A stretch of 64,000 nucleotides of DNA from Lepidostoma basale (lineage: Eukaryota; Arthropoda; Insecta; Trichoptera; Lepidostomatidae), in the NCBI GenBank assembly GCA_022606425.2, contig JAHDVF020000587.1, positions 62,001 through 126,000 on the forward strand, in the 5' to 3' direction. Positions 20,277-30,043 of the stretch are shown in pieces. The notes beneath the pieces were generated by a model. The model searched no databases. It saw nothing but the letters and a program-made list of their open reading frames with translations, and was not told where the DNA came from. The number at the start of each line of letters is the position of its first letter. The first letter of the stretch is position 1. The position numbers were made by a program, and so were the translations under genes.

Positions 20277-20430
20277 TAAGTGGCGATGAGGTTCGCAACC
20301 CATCACACCGCGTCTCCCGCGGAGCGAAAAGAGAAAGATGGAGTGCCGCATCAGTAAAAGTGTGACAGTCCATTCTTTCTGCCTACCCTTTCGGGGAGAC
20401 CGCGTGATAGTTAGTTAGTTAGTTAGTTAA
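20277..20430 (+). mobile_element. RTE1-derived short element, 5'-truncated copy
   Basis: 20277-20334 matches the start of the RTE1 coding region (GATGAGGTTCGCAACCCATC, CGCGTCTCCCGCGGAG, GTGCCGCAT). At once it continues with the RTE1 3' end (AAAGTGTGACAGTCCATTC, TGCCTACCC) and a GTTA tail. The same junction occurs at 35640 and 47458, so this is an established non-autonomous derivative and not a private deletion. Confidence 0.85.
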
Positions 20431-20469
20431 TAGATTGTATTTTCATATTGCTCATAATGAATATTGCCA

Positions 20470-21010
20470 ACAGAGAACTAGTTTTTGACGGATTCGTACA
20501 GAAATTCAAATATTTGACTTAATCCTGTTTGCCATTTCATTCCTCCATCAAAAATAATTGTACCCCTACGCAGTCGGGGGGCTGTTTGTTAATTGGCAGC
20601 AAGTTTTCACGCGATATTAATATGCATGAGTTTCTGTTGGTTTAGCTGATTACTCCACCGCGGCTAAGGGGATAGTTTTTAAACCCCTATAGACTTAATT
20701 TTTATCTTAATCCGGACCGCAAACTGGGGCACAACTTTCGAAATCACTTATCGCTAAATCTGAGCGTTTGCCCCAAAATCTGGATCCCGGCGTTCGTTCG
20801 AATGGCGGGAATTTGATTAACAAATGAACATTTATTTGAGCGGATTATCCCGGCAGGATTTACGTTTGGGATAAATAAGTACGATTCCGCAACAATAATA
20901 TTCCGATGTGACATTATTTATTCCTGTTTACACGGCCATGCCGCGGTTATCTGGCCGCAACCGCTGGCGCTGGGGCGGGCGGAATTATTACAATTTATTC
21001 ATGGAAGGGT
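20470..21010. other. Unique G+C-richer island
   Basis: No repeat match inside the window and no convincing frame. It contains homeodomain-like TAATTG/TTAATTG sites and GGCGCTGGGGCGGGCGG at the distal end. A candidate for intronic regulatory DNA of groucho. Confidence 0.4.
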
Positions 21011-21139
21011 TGCCATCAGTGCCGTAGGCAGGCGAACACAAGGGTTAACAATGGATATATCACATACTCTTCTTCTTCTGCTTTAATTAAGGGTTTAGGG
21101 GCAGTCAGATGTATGAAAAAACAAGTATTTTCAGTATAT

Positions 21140-21410
21140 ATTTTTTGCCTTTGCGAGCATGAACTACAAGCCCTGGTGTCTAGTATGTATGAAGTATGCA
21201 AGCGATACGATTTGATGATGAATGTGAATAAGTCCAAGGTAATGATTTTCGAAAAAGAAGGAAACATGACAGTCTGCAACATTAGTGTAAACGGTGAAAA
21301 TCTGGAACAAGTGGATGAATTCGTTTATTTAGAAATATGTTTACAAAGGATGGGAGGGTGGAGAAGGATATTGAAAGAAGGGTTGGGACAGGCAACAGAC
21401 GTCGATCACG
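21140..21410 (+). pseudogene. RTE1 LINE RT-thumb fragment
   Basis: Reads HELQALVSSMYEVCKRYDLM, MNVNKSKVMIFEKEG and NISVNGENLEQVDEFVYL, nearly identical to the full-length copy (about 57217-57470). It begins just after YADD and ends at the GAGN segment, with neither tail nor endonuclease. The closeness to 54791 suggests recent origin. Confidence 0.85.
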
Positions 21411-21424
21411 CACTAGATTAACTA

Positions 21425-21560
21425 TTAAAGTAACATTTTATTACTGTTAAAATTAAAAAAAAACTGTTATAATATCACAATTTCTTTTATCCACTGGTGT
21501 CGCGACAACTGTTTCGCCAACCGATGTTGGCATCATCAGGTGTTACAATAAACTCATTTT
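21425..21560 (-). mobile_element. HH2 hammerhead repeat
   Basis: Same arm as 18603-18712 (ACATTTTATTACTGTTAAAA, AATATCACAATTTCTTTTAT) in minus sense, without an inverted partner. The core is listed separately. Confidence 0.75.
21493..21545 (-). ncRNA. Hammerhead-like ribozyme core (HH2), intact
   Basis: Minus strand: CTGATGA (21533-21539), extra T, GCCAA/TTGGC stem II, GAAA (21512-21515), ACAGTTGT, GTC with cleavage at 21504/21503. Stem III is ACAGTTGT here instead of ACAGCTGT, which still allows the outer pairs. Confidence 0.7.
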
Positions 21561-21565
21561 TTTTT

Positions 21566-21770
21566 ATTTTCTAGAAGTTTAATAAAATTTTATGGGAATA
21601 GCATGTTTCGCCCTTCTAAGGCATTATCAAATGTCACATTTGATAATGCCTTAGAAAGGCGAAAGAGTCATTCCCATAAAATATAATAAAACTTCTAGAA
21701 AACTAATTTTTTCATTCGTATTACTTATTTAATATGGAGTTTTACATCACTGTTCAAAAACAATAAATTA
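21566..21770. mobile_element. HH3 hammerhead-like snapback pair
   Basis: Minus arm 21570-21641 and plus arm 21642-21712 share TTCTAGAAGTTT, TTTTATGGGAAT and GCATTATCAAATGT. The plus arm continues into the HH3 flank (TTTTTTCATTCGTATTA, GGAGTTTTACATCA). The plus core is damaged (GCGAAAGAGTC). Confidence 0.75.
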
Positions 21771-22398
21771 AGGCGTTAACACTGTGAAATTCCATTATGA
21801 AGATATTTCTTTGATTCAAACAGTTTTTTAAATTTATTAATGGTTCAGGTATTAGTTTTGTAAAACTCCATTATTAATTTATATAATAAATTATATAAAT
21901 AGTAGTGACAAATTTCTTTCGCCGTGTAAGGGCATTCTCAAACATATCTTGTTTGAGATTCATAAAAACATCTTTTAATTTATAATTATTTAATTTTGTA
22001 TCTTGTTATCGGGGAGTTGGATACCACGCCAATGGTCAATCTGTCCTCATTTCCCCCCACTCGTGTGAAGCTGTCCCTGTTGGTGAAATCAAAATAAGTT
22101 TAAAGGGTTCCGAATTAGGGGAGGTTTTTATTCAAGAGTTGAAATAATCTTTTGATTAAACAGCGCGTCGCGGCGCGTGCTAGTCCTCGCCGCGTCGCCG
22201 TCGCCCGTACCCTGCCGCCGGCTTGTTTGATTTTTATTGAAGCTTTCCTCCCCTGTCGTTTTATCTAAGCTCGTTTGTTGCCTTATTGGTCCTCATTAAA
22301 AATGTAATGGCGGGTGTAAGTTTAGAGGATATTACGTTCATTATTCACTAGCAACGGGTCGCGCTAAGTAATTGTTTTAAAAAATACCAGCGATGCAT
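21771..22398. other. Unique intronic DNA with a G+C-rich island
   Basis: 21780-22010 is A+T-rich. 22010-22380 is G+C-richer with GCGCGTCGCGGCGCGTGC and TCGCCGCGTCGCCGTCGCCC. No frame recognised. Possible regulatory DNA. Confidence 0.4.
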
Positions 22399-22498
22399 AT
22401 TTATTGTTTCTTGAACAACTATATAAAACTCCATATTAAATAATTAATGCGACTGAAAACGCTAAAGCGTAAATTAAACAGTGTTAACCTACAATAAA
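22399..22498. mobile_element. HH3 flank and palindrome
   Basis: HH3-type flank (TTGTTTCTTGAACAACTATA, CTCCATATTAAATAATTAAT) up to about 22470, then the left arm of a palindrome (CAGTGTTAACCTACAAT) that is split by the RTE1 insertion at 22511. Confidence 0.65.
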
Positions 22499-22510
22499 TT
22501 GTAGGTTTAA

Positions 22511-23039
22511 ACTAACTAACCATCACGCCGTCTCCCCGAAGGGGTAGGCAGAAAGAATGGACTGCCACACTTTTCTTTCCCGACATATTTCTCTCGCTTC
22601 CTCAACATTCATACATCGTGTCATGCACGCGCGTCGATTTCTCTGACTCCTCACATGGCCGACATTCAATATTTGATTTAGTTGATCGTGCCACGTTTTC
22701 CTCGGTCTTCCTCTATTTCTGGTTCCATTTACATCATTAACATATAATTTTTTTACCATTCTTTCTTCATTCATTCTTTCAATTTGTCCAAACCATCTTA
22801 ATGATCCTTTCATTATTTTGTTCATGACACTATCATTCGCACCGCATTCACTTCTTATATTTTCATTCGGCACTCTATCATACACAGAGTATCCACACAT
22901 TCTTCTAAGAGATCTCATTTCAACTGCATTTATTCTACTTTCATCCTTCTTTTGCCAGTTCCATGCTTCGCTTCCATACATAAGGGTCGGAAGAAGAACA
23001 CCATTGTGCACTGCCATTCTAGCTTTTTTTGATAGGTTG
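22511..23039 (-). mobile_element. RTE1-A LINE insertion with 12-bp target duplication
   Basis: Minus-strand RTE1 3' part. The open frame 23017-22523 (MAVHNGVLLPTLMYGSEAW to AYPFGETA) runs unbroken to the stop, followed by a short GTTA tail. Flanks TTGTAGGTTTAA at 22499-22510 and 23040-23051 are identical and define the insertion exactly. It is 5'-truncated, so the 164 codons have no catalytic part. Confidence 0.92.
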
Positions 23040-23096
23040 TTGTAGGTTTAACACTGTGGAATTCCATAATAATAACTTTGGAATGGAAAAATAATA

Positions 23097-23256
23097 TGTT
23101 CCACTTTAATTTATTGAATATCTTTATACAATATAAATATTAATTAAAGTATATTCAGTTATATATTTACACTTGTGATAGGAGGTCACCTCCAAAACTT
23201 TGGAGGTGGATATTATTTTTATTGTGTAAAGAAATTTAATAAATTAAAGTGGAACA
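23097..23256. repeat. Inverted repeat, possible further snapback family
   Basis: GTTCCACTTTAATTTATTGA at 23098 pairs with TAAATTAAAGTGGAAC at 23241-23256. The centre has nested GGAGGTCACCTCC and GGAGGT pieces. The shape resembles the HH snapbacks but no GAAAC-N-GTC core is visible. Confidence 0.55.
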
Positions 23257-23282
23257 TAAAAGGCTTTGTTTTTCAATGACAA

Positions 23283-23515
23283 GGTTATCGAATGAAAACG
23301 TTTGTTTTCTAAAAGCTTTATTATAGTTTACGGGAATTATATGTTTCGCATTTTCTAGGAATCGTCAAATATTTATTAGATATTTGATTATGCCAAAGAG
23401 ATGCGAAACACGCCATCCCCATAAAATGTAATAAAACAAATAGAAAACAGAGGTTTTCATTCCTATTAATTATTTCATATTGAGTTTTACATCATTGTTC
23501 AAGAAATCACATGTA
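23283..23515. mobile_element. HH3 hammerhead-like snapback pair, decayed
   Basis: Minus arm 23283-23370, plus arm 23371-23515 with GCGAAACACGCC and the TTTTCATTCCTATTAATTA flank. Both cores carry several changes. Confidence 0.65.
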
Positions 23516-23533
23516 AAAATATTGATTTTCAAA

Positions 23534-23698
23534 TAATCAAACATTGAATGTTGACCGCGTGAGGAGTCAGATATGTGTGTGCATGACACGATGTATGAAT
23601 GTTGAGAAAGCGAGTGAATTATATCAGATGAGAACAGTGTGGCGGTCCATTATTTCTGCCTACCCCTTCGGGGACACGGCATGGCGGTTAATAAGTTA
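23534..23698 (+). pseudogene. RTE1 LINE 3' end
   Basis: From QTLNV..RVRSQI to the TACCCCTTCGGGGACACGGC end with a decayed tail (GGTTAATAAGTTAG). First of three plus-strand RTE1 ends within 800 bp. Confidence 0.8.
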
Positions 23699-23764
23699 GT
23701 TTTTACATCATTTTTCAAGAAAATATAAAAATATTAATTTTTTTTAAATTAAAAAAAGATTTTA

Positions 23765-23945
23765 AATCAATCAAATATTAATGTCGGTCACGTAAGGAGT
23801 CGGAGAAATCGACGTGCGTGCATGACTAGATGTATGTATGTAGACGAAAACGAGAGAAGTATGTCAGGACAGAACAGTATGGCGTTCCATTCTTTCTGCT
23901 AACCCCTCCGGGGAGACGGTGTGGTGCTTAGTTAGTTAGTTGTTA
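23765..23945 (+). pseudogene. RTE1-A LINE 3' end
   Basis: INQILMSVT…SRRNRRACMTRCM to ANPSGETV-like codons and a GTTAGTTAGTT tail. Confidence 0.8.
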
Positions 23946-24054
23946 GTTTTTAGTTTGTACATTATTATTCAAGAAAATGTAAAAATAGGTATTGATTTTG
24001 TTAAATTTAAAAAATATATTTACAAATGAATTAAAAAGATTTTTTTATATCGAC

Positions 24055-24318
24055 ATATGGAACGAATAGATGAGGCAAGAATGGTTTAAAAGATATATAA
24101 AAGAGGAAGGCCAAGGAAAACATGGCACGACCAAATTAATCAATAACTGAAAGGCGGCCATGTTAGAAATAGGAACAATCGACGAGCGTGCATGTCACGA
24201 TGTGTGAATGTAGAAGAGATGCAAGAATTATGTCAGGATAGAACAGTTTTGCGATCCATCCTCTCTGCCTACCCCTCCGGGGAGACGGCGTGATGGTTAG
24301 TTAGCTAGTTAGTTAAGA
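24055..24318 (+). pseudogene. RTE1-B LINE 3' end
   Basis: HMERIDEARMV, GRPRKTWHDQINQ.LKGGHV, RACMSRCVNVEEM and AYPSGETA are readable; tail GTTAGTTAGCTAGTTAG. Confidence 0.85.
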
Positions 24319-24877
24319 GTTCAATATGTATGATAGCGAAAAGGTCGCCATTTTTGCTCTTTCAACCCCCCACCTGAGCACATTATTCCCGTAAAAGTTT
24401 GTCGATTCGTTCGATCCCATTACGAACCCGTCAAACGTCGCTAATAAATTTCCGATGGTCTCAATTATTTGCCTTCATCGTTCGTCAATAACCCCCTCCT
24501 ATAGGCCAACCCCCCGCACTCCTCGTCACCCTGGTGACGAACATCTCGCTTACATTATTGACACAAACTGTGCCCGTATAATAGGGGAGAAGGGTGCATG
24601 CGAACAGTAAAAAAATCAACTAGGGTGTGTGAGCGAGTCCGCATTATGGAATCATTCCGATATTATCCCTAATTGTGTGTTTTTTTTTGCTTTGCGTGAG
24701 TTCGTAGTTTGGGGGAATTATCAGGGATGGTTCGTGATAGTTTAGTTTTTATTATATAATTCGATAATTAATTGAACCACTTGAAGGGTGCTTACGATTC
24801 GATTGATCTAATATTCCATTATTTATAGCACTGCGTTTGTATGATTAATTTAAAACAATATATTTTTATTATCCAAA
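24319..24877. other. Unique intronic island
   Basis: No repeat or gene recognised. C-rich stretches (CAACCCCCCACCTGAGC, GGCCAACCCCCCGCACTCC) stand out from the A+T-rich surroundings. Confidence 0.4.
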
Positions 24878-25350
24878 AAAGCTAGAATGGCAGTGCACAA
24901 TAGTGTTCTTCTACCGACCCTTATGTATGGAAGCGAAGCATGGAACTGGCAAAAGAAATATGAAAGTAGAATAAATGCAGTAGAAATGAGATCTCTTAGA
25001 CGAATGTGTGGATACTCTGTATATGATAGAGTGTCAAATGAAAATATAAGAAGTGAATGCGGTGCGAATGATGGTGTCCTGAACAAAATAATGAAAGGAT
25101 CATTAAGATGGTTTGGACATATGGAAAGAATGAATAAAGAAATAATGATAAAAAAAATTATATGTTAATGATGTAAATGGAACCAGAAATAGAGGAAGAC
25201 CGAGGAAAACGTGGCACGATCAAATCAATCAAATATTGAATGTCGGTCACGTGAGGAGTCGGAGAAATCGACGTGCGTGCATGACAAGATGTGGAAGAGT
25301 GTGGCGTTCCATTCTTTCTGCCTACCCCTCCGGGGAGACTTTAGTTAGTT
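24878..25350 (+). pseudogene. RTE1-A LINE 3' part
   Basis: Frame 24887-25168 (MAVHNSVLLPTLMYGSEAWN…) shifts at VKKIIC, then continues RNRGRPRKTWHDQINQIL. A small deletion occurs after MTRC. It ends GGGGAGACTTTAGTTAGTTA. Confidence 0.88.
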
Positions 25351-25947
25351 ATTATTATAGCTACCAAACTCCCTCATATATTTATATATAGCGGAGAATT
25401 GAGGCAAAAATAATTATGAGTCGCCGATGAAATTTAATACCATATTTCGTTAGGGTTTTCGTGTATTGTTAATGGCATATTGGGGATGATGTTTGGACGA
25501 CCCGCCTGAAGCGTGTTTTCGCCAAGGGGAGCTCTGTCGCTCCACGGAACGAAGCACAATAAAATGATGTACCGCTTAGTCCGGTGTATTGTTTTGCCCG
25601 GCCTCCCCGAGTGGGGCGATAGGGGGCCCGGGGCTATGGGCGAGGGGGGCCCCGATGGGGTTATCCGCTGTATCTCTTGATTTCATATTCGAGTGAACAC
25701 AATGTATTTGGGTAAAGGTGTTCAAATAACAGCCGTTCAATTTTGTGCATTGTGATTGGAATTAAACGAGTTCCCTGCAACTTTTTTCAACTTGAAAAGG
25801 GTCAGATGAAAGGGCCTCGTAAATAAAATCTATTTCGTTAAGCAGGATTGATTGACTTAATGAATCATTAAAAACGTATTATATCTTGCTCATGTGGAAA
25901 TCATCGCTTTAGAGAGGTATATTTAAAAAAAAAAAAAACACAATTAT
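25351..25947. other. Unique intronic island
   Basis: Includes a G-rich stretch (GGCCCGGGGCTATGGGCGAG) at 25627 and AATTAAACGAG near 25761. No coding frame or repeat recognised. Confidence 0.4.
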
Positions 25948-26305
25948 TAATGAAATGAATGAAAATATAAGAAGTGAATGTGGTGCGAATGATGGTGTAA
26001 TGAACAAAATAATGAAAGGATCATTAAGATGCTTTGGTCACATGGAAATAATGAATGAAGAAAGAATGCTAAAAAAATATAAATGATAACGATGTAAATG
26101 GAACTAGAAATAGAGGAAGACCAAATAAATTAAATATTGAATGTAGGCCACGTGAGGAGTCAGAGAAATCGACGCGCGTGCATGACACGATGTATGAATG
26201 TTGAGGAATCGAGAGTAATATGTCGGGAAAGACAAGTGTCAGTCCATTCTTTCTGCCTACCCCTTCGGAGAGACGGCGTGATGGTTAGTTAGTTAGTAAA
26301 ACAAC
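25948..26305 (+). pseudogene. RTE1-A LINE 3' part
   Basis: NENIRSECGANDGVMNKIMK, then WSHMEIMNEERM and a deletion of the KTW segment, then EARVICRERQV and the GETA end with tail GTTAGTTAGTTAG. Confidence 0.85.
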
Positions 26306-26389
26306 TATTATTTGAACCAATTAACACGTATGTTTGATTGTTATTAAATGTGAGACTTTTATGTGCTTTTATCAAGCGGAAAATATTTG

Positions 26390-26765
26390 TTTATTAAATA
26401 CGAATGAAAACGCTTGTTTTATAGAAGTTTTATTATAGTTTATGGAAATGACATGTTTCGTCTTTCTAAGACATTATCAAATGTAAAATATAATAAAACT
26501 CCTAGAAAACAGACGTTTTCATTCGTTTATTGTTTCTTGAACAATGATGTAAAATTCCATATTAAATAATTAATATGAATGAAAACGTCTGTCTTCTAGG
26601 AGTTTTTAAAATGTTTTAGATGGAATGACATGTGGCACGCAAGGGCGATAAATGTCATTCCATCTAAAATATAATAAAACTCCTAGAAGACAGACGTTTC
26701 ATATTAATTATAAGTTTTCATTCGTATTAATGATTTAATGTGGATTTTCTTTCATTTTTCAAGAA
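26390..26765. mobile_element. Two adjacent HH3 hammerhead-like snapbacks
   Basis: Snapback 1 (26396-26530) has arms GAAAACGCTTGTTTTATAGA and CTCCTAGAAAACAGACG. Snapback 2 (26520-26765) has arms GTCTGTCTTCTAGGAGTTT and ACTCCTAGAAGACAGACG. The first keeps GACATGTTTCGTC (minus GAAACATGTC); the second has lost the GAAAC motif. Confidence 0.75.
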
Positions 26766-27280
26766 ACAGTAAATATGGGGAAATTTTTTCTTCGGTCCAA
26801 TTAAGGATTAAGGTAGTTAACTTCATGAAGTGTGATTTTTTTTTATAAATAATGTGTAATATCTGTGAATCAGTATATCGACGTTTAGAAACCTCTGTCC
26901 AAAGTGAGTGTGTAACATATTTATGTTCATCCTTTATTCTGGTCCCCAGTAGCAAGGAGCCTAGGGTAGACGGGGGTGGGTGCCATTAGGCAAGGCAGGG
27001 GTTGGGAATGCGGAGAGGTCGGGTCGGGAGCATAAAGCGCAACTGAATTGTTTTATTTAAAGGGGGACGCGGCATCCCCCGGGGCAGACGTAAAATACCC
27101 CATTTTACTACCACACCCCTCCGCTAAAAGGGTGTTCTCCGAAAGGCGACGCTTAATTTTTTAAGACTCTTTTATATCAGCGGAATAAATTCCGCGCAGT
27201 TTTGAATTATGTACAACGGATTTCCAAATTCAAAAAATGCGCACATTCGACCGTTTCCCTTACTTTCTCACACTAATAAT
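26766..27280. other. Unique intronic DNA
   Basis: 26940-27130 is G+C-rich (GGGGGACGCGGCATCCCCCG). No gene or repeat recognised. Confidence 0.4.
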
Positions 27281-27420
27281 AATAATATGCTAAATTTAAA
27301 ACGCAATTTTAATAATGTAATCACTTCAAGAGCGCATTAAAATGTGTTTTAAATTTTAAAATCTATATATGAAATCTGCATTTGATATTCGCATCGGTCT
27401 GAAAATTATATAAAACTAAT
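27281..27420 (-). mobile_element. L2-like LINE 3' UTR
   Basis: AATAATAATAATATGCTAAA, AATGTAATCACTTCAAGAGC and TTTGATATTCGCATCGGTCT match the UTR of 62239 in reverse. Confidence 0.75.
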
Positions 27421-27712
27421 ATATGAAGGTCGTTTGACGAAAAGCTGGCCATTGTAAGAAAAAGCACGATTTTTGTTGTTTTTGTCAATTATTTTTCAAC
27501 ATAGTCCATTTTTAGGGCAATTCACTTTTCAATACAACATTTCATCCCTTCCGAAACGTAATTTTGTTCTAGCTCTTCAAAATAGGTGATGTTTCGGCCG
27601 TCACTTCATTGTTTTTTTGCAAAACGACGTCCTTCGAGTCATATTTTATATGAGGTAACAGGAAGAAGTCGCAAGGGGTAAGATCTGGTGAATACGGTGT
27701 GTGATCTATCTA
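27421..27712 (-). pseudogene. Mariner transposase C-terminal remnant
   Basis: The minus strand reads HTPYSPDLTPCDFFLLPHIK and then KDVVLQKNNE, i.e. the …YSPDL-P-D-FFLLP segment holding the last catalytic acidic residue of mariner transposases. 27422-27455 (ATGAAGGTCGTTTGACGAAA) would be the terminal end. The N-terminal two thirds are replaced by HH3 sequence at 27713. Confidence 0.75.
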
Positions 27713-27880
27713 TATATACTAATTGGTTCAGTTTTGGCTTTATGACCTCTTCAAGGCATTATGTAATGCTTACATTTCATAATGACGAAACAAGTCATTC
27801 CCATAACATAAATAAATCTTCTAGAAACCAGGCAACTTCATTCGTATCAATTCACATTAAATACATCCAAAATACTCTTG
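27713..27880. mobile_element. HH3 hammerhead-like snapback, decayed
   Basis: TTCAAGGCATTATGTAATGC and the inverted CATTTCATAATGACGAAACA, then GTCATTCCCATAACATAAAT and TCATTCGTATCAATTCACAT. The GAAACAAGTC piece differs from GAAACATGTC by one base. Confidence 0.65.
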
Positions 27881-27884
27881 ACTT

Positions 27885-28045
27885 TAGAAAGTATCTTGTC
27901 TTCCTAATGTCGAACCATCACTAATGCGTTCCTGGTATTATGTTGTATGTGTATAATATCGTTTCTGTTCTCAATAGATGCCTTAAACATTTATGCTGTT
28001 TGTAATGTCTTTTGAGTAAATAAACTGATTTGATTTGATTTGAAA
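27885..28045 (+). mobile_element. CR1/Jockey-like LINE 3' end with (GATTT)n tail
   Basis: Last codons (ILLTLES.LSS-like) at 27889-27908, a UTR with TGCGTTCCTGGTATTATG and CTCAATAGATGCCTTAAAC, and a tail TGATTTGATTTGATTTGA at 28025-28042. Same end as 6273-6411. Confidence 0.85.
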
Positions 28046-28621
28046 ATAATTAGGTAGTCGTAGCATTTTTGAAAATAATTTTGTTTAGCTAATTCTCTTT
28101 CATTATTCTAGTTGATATCAAGTTGTTCATACATTAAATTAATCGTAATTAAATATATGTTTATGAAACTATCACTTAATGCGTTTTAAATTATATTCTG
28201 TTAGTATTAAAATGATAATTTAAACTTGACAGATAATGTAAAGCAAATTACCCCTCGGCTCGATTAGCCCGTCTGTCCCCATCGTATTTTCGATAGATTG
28301 CCTGCCATGCGGGCGTATTTTCCATATGTATGATACGTTCGTGCGTGTATTTAATATGTATCCACTTAATTTTCTACCCCCGATTCTAGGTTTTGATTAC
28401 TTGTTTCCAATATTTGTATTCAAATGTACACTATCAAATGTATATTCTACTGAAAGTTAAGCCCTTTCTGTTTCGCTTACACCAGTGCCCAGGGACGTAT
28501 CGTAAATTGTTTTATTTAATATAAAATATATAAATTACACGGTTTAGCGTTGGCAACTGCGCTTAATATATTATCATGCTACAGACGGATGTTACCGTAA
28601 TTAAATAAAAAAAAAATTTAA
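28046..28621. other. Unique intronic DNA
   Basis: No gene or repeat recognised; ends in an A-run before the next LINE. Confidence 0.45.
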
Positions 28622-28742
28622 AAAAACGAACAAACAAACCATCACGGCGTTTCTCCGCAAGGGTAGGCAGAGACAATGGACCGCCACACTGCTCTATCCT
28701 TACACCTCTCTAGCTTCCTCCAAATTCATACAACGAGTCATC
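28622..28742 (-). pseudogene. RTE1-C LINE 3' end
   Basis: CCATCACGGCGTTTCTCCGC and TACAACGAGTCAT; short GTT tail. Truncated by, or inserted next to, the following LINE. Confidence 0.8.
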
Positions 28743-29065
28743 CTTTCTTCTCAGTCGTATGCCTCATGATTGAGGGTCGTGTCCATAGCACGCCATGCGC
28801 TCCTGTCACCTTTCAGTCAGGCTGCAGCTAATGAGAAACCAGTCAGATCCCTGATTTGATCGGACCAGCGGCTCGGTGGTCGTCTTCCCTCCACTTTGCC
28901 CATGATAATGAGTTTTTCAAGGTTGTCTTAATCTCTCCGGGCTATGTGTCCAAAATATTTCAGCACTCTCTGAGGGAACATTCGCGAGTCTTGCCTTGAT
29001 ACCCAGCTGGTCAATGATGGACTGGTTTGTTCTTCTTGCCGTCCAGGGTATACGCAGCATTCGTA
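28743..29065 (-). pseudogene. RTE-like LINE C-terminal fragment
   Basis: Minus strand: RNKPVHH.PAGYQGKTRECS-like codons, KYFGHIARRD.E, then GKVEGRRPPSRWSDQIRDLT. This is the GH-x-x-R and GRPP-x-RW pattern of RTE-like ends. The 3' tail is a degenerate GAAG run. Confidence 0.65.
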
Positions 29066-29070
29066 GTCAG

Positions 29071-29118
29071 TTTTTACGCCTGAAGATGGAGGTATCCTCA
29101 GAAACATGTCGTGTTTTT
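29071..29118 (+). ncRNA. Hammerhead-like ribozyme core (HH7), intact
   Basis: CTGAAGA at 29080-29086, TG, stem II GAGG/CCTC with loop TAT, GAAA at 29101-29104, palindromic ACATGT and GTC with C at 29110. Stem I can form ACGC/GTGT next to the core. All invariant hammerhead residues are present, but an A follows stem II on the 3' side. Confidence 0.7.
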
Positions 29119-29246
29119 TCAAATAATAAGTGGATTAAACAAAGTTATTTTTAAGGATTAATTGTATATCTCAATAGAGACGAAGATGTACATTATTTTG
29201 GAAACAAAATATGATAATATAATATAATATTATCCTTAAATGATTT
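29119..29246 (+). mobile_element. HH7 downstream flank
   Basis: ATCTCAATAGAGACGAAGA at 29169 recurs at 32940-32959, which suggests a second, headless HH7 copy there. Confidence 0.55.
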
Positions 29247-29500
29247 ACTCGCAATGGGTAATCTACAATGGTTACGATCTCTGACTTCCATGCCGAAGGT
29301 CCTGGGTTCGATTCCCGGCGATGGCAGTGTGATTGTCACACTGTCTTTGGTCTGGTGTAGAATTCACGTGACAATAAAAAATGGCGATAGATTGGCTACC
29401 TATCACATGTCACAAGAATCAATATAATAGCTAAAATATAAAAAAATGTATACAGTAATTGGGTCGAAACGACCTGTTGTGTACATAAAAAAAAAAAAAA
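29247..29500 (+). mobile_element. tRNA-derived SINE with complete 3' end
   Basis: B-box AGGTCCTGGGTTCGATTCCC at 29304, body CACACTGTCTTTGGTCTGGT and GGCGATAGATTGGCTACC, and a 3' hairpin (GGTCGAAACGACC between GTATACA and TGTGTAC) before a long A-run at 29485-29500. The A box is weak. Confidence 0.8.
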
Positions 29501-30043
29501 AAACTTAGTTATTTTTAATTTCCTAAGTATACATTATTCCTAATATATATTTTCTAATATGTATTTCCTAATATACATTTTCATTATTCGCAATGAACTT
29601 CTACCATGCAATTTCAAATAACATTTTTTTTTTTTTAACAATGAAGAAAACATTTTAGCACCGCACTGTATTTCCGCTGTTAAATAATTCGTCCTGAATA
29701 CGTCGTTGTAACCTTTACACGCTTTATGTACAGTGCGTGCCAGTCATGTTTAATCAATTATTATCCTCATACAATCCTCCCCCGAGTCGATATTAAGCAT
29801 TTTTTGCCCCCACTCACCCCATAGACCCGAACCCCCTAAGCCATTCAATAAACCTCTTTATAGCCAATCGCAAATGTTCGCTCGGTTAATTTAGAGTTAT
29901 TTAGAATTCGAAAACAAAGTCAACCCTTCACTCTTGCCGTAGTAAGGGCAGCTGGTACTTAAGTTGTGATATGCGGTAGGTACTTTAGTTTGTTTATACG
30001 TTTTCAATATTTTCGATCATTGACATAACCTTCTTTAACATAA
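29501..30043. other. Unique intronic DNA
   Basis: Nothing recognised; C-rich piece near 29777-29840. Confidence 0.45.
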
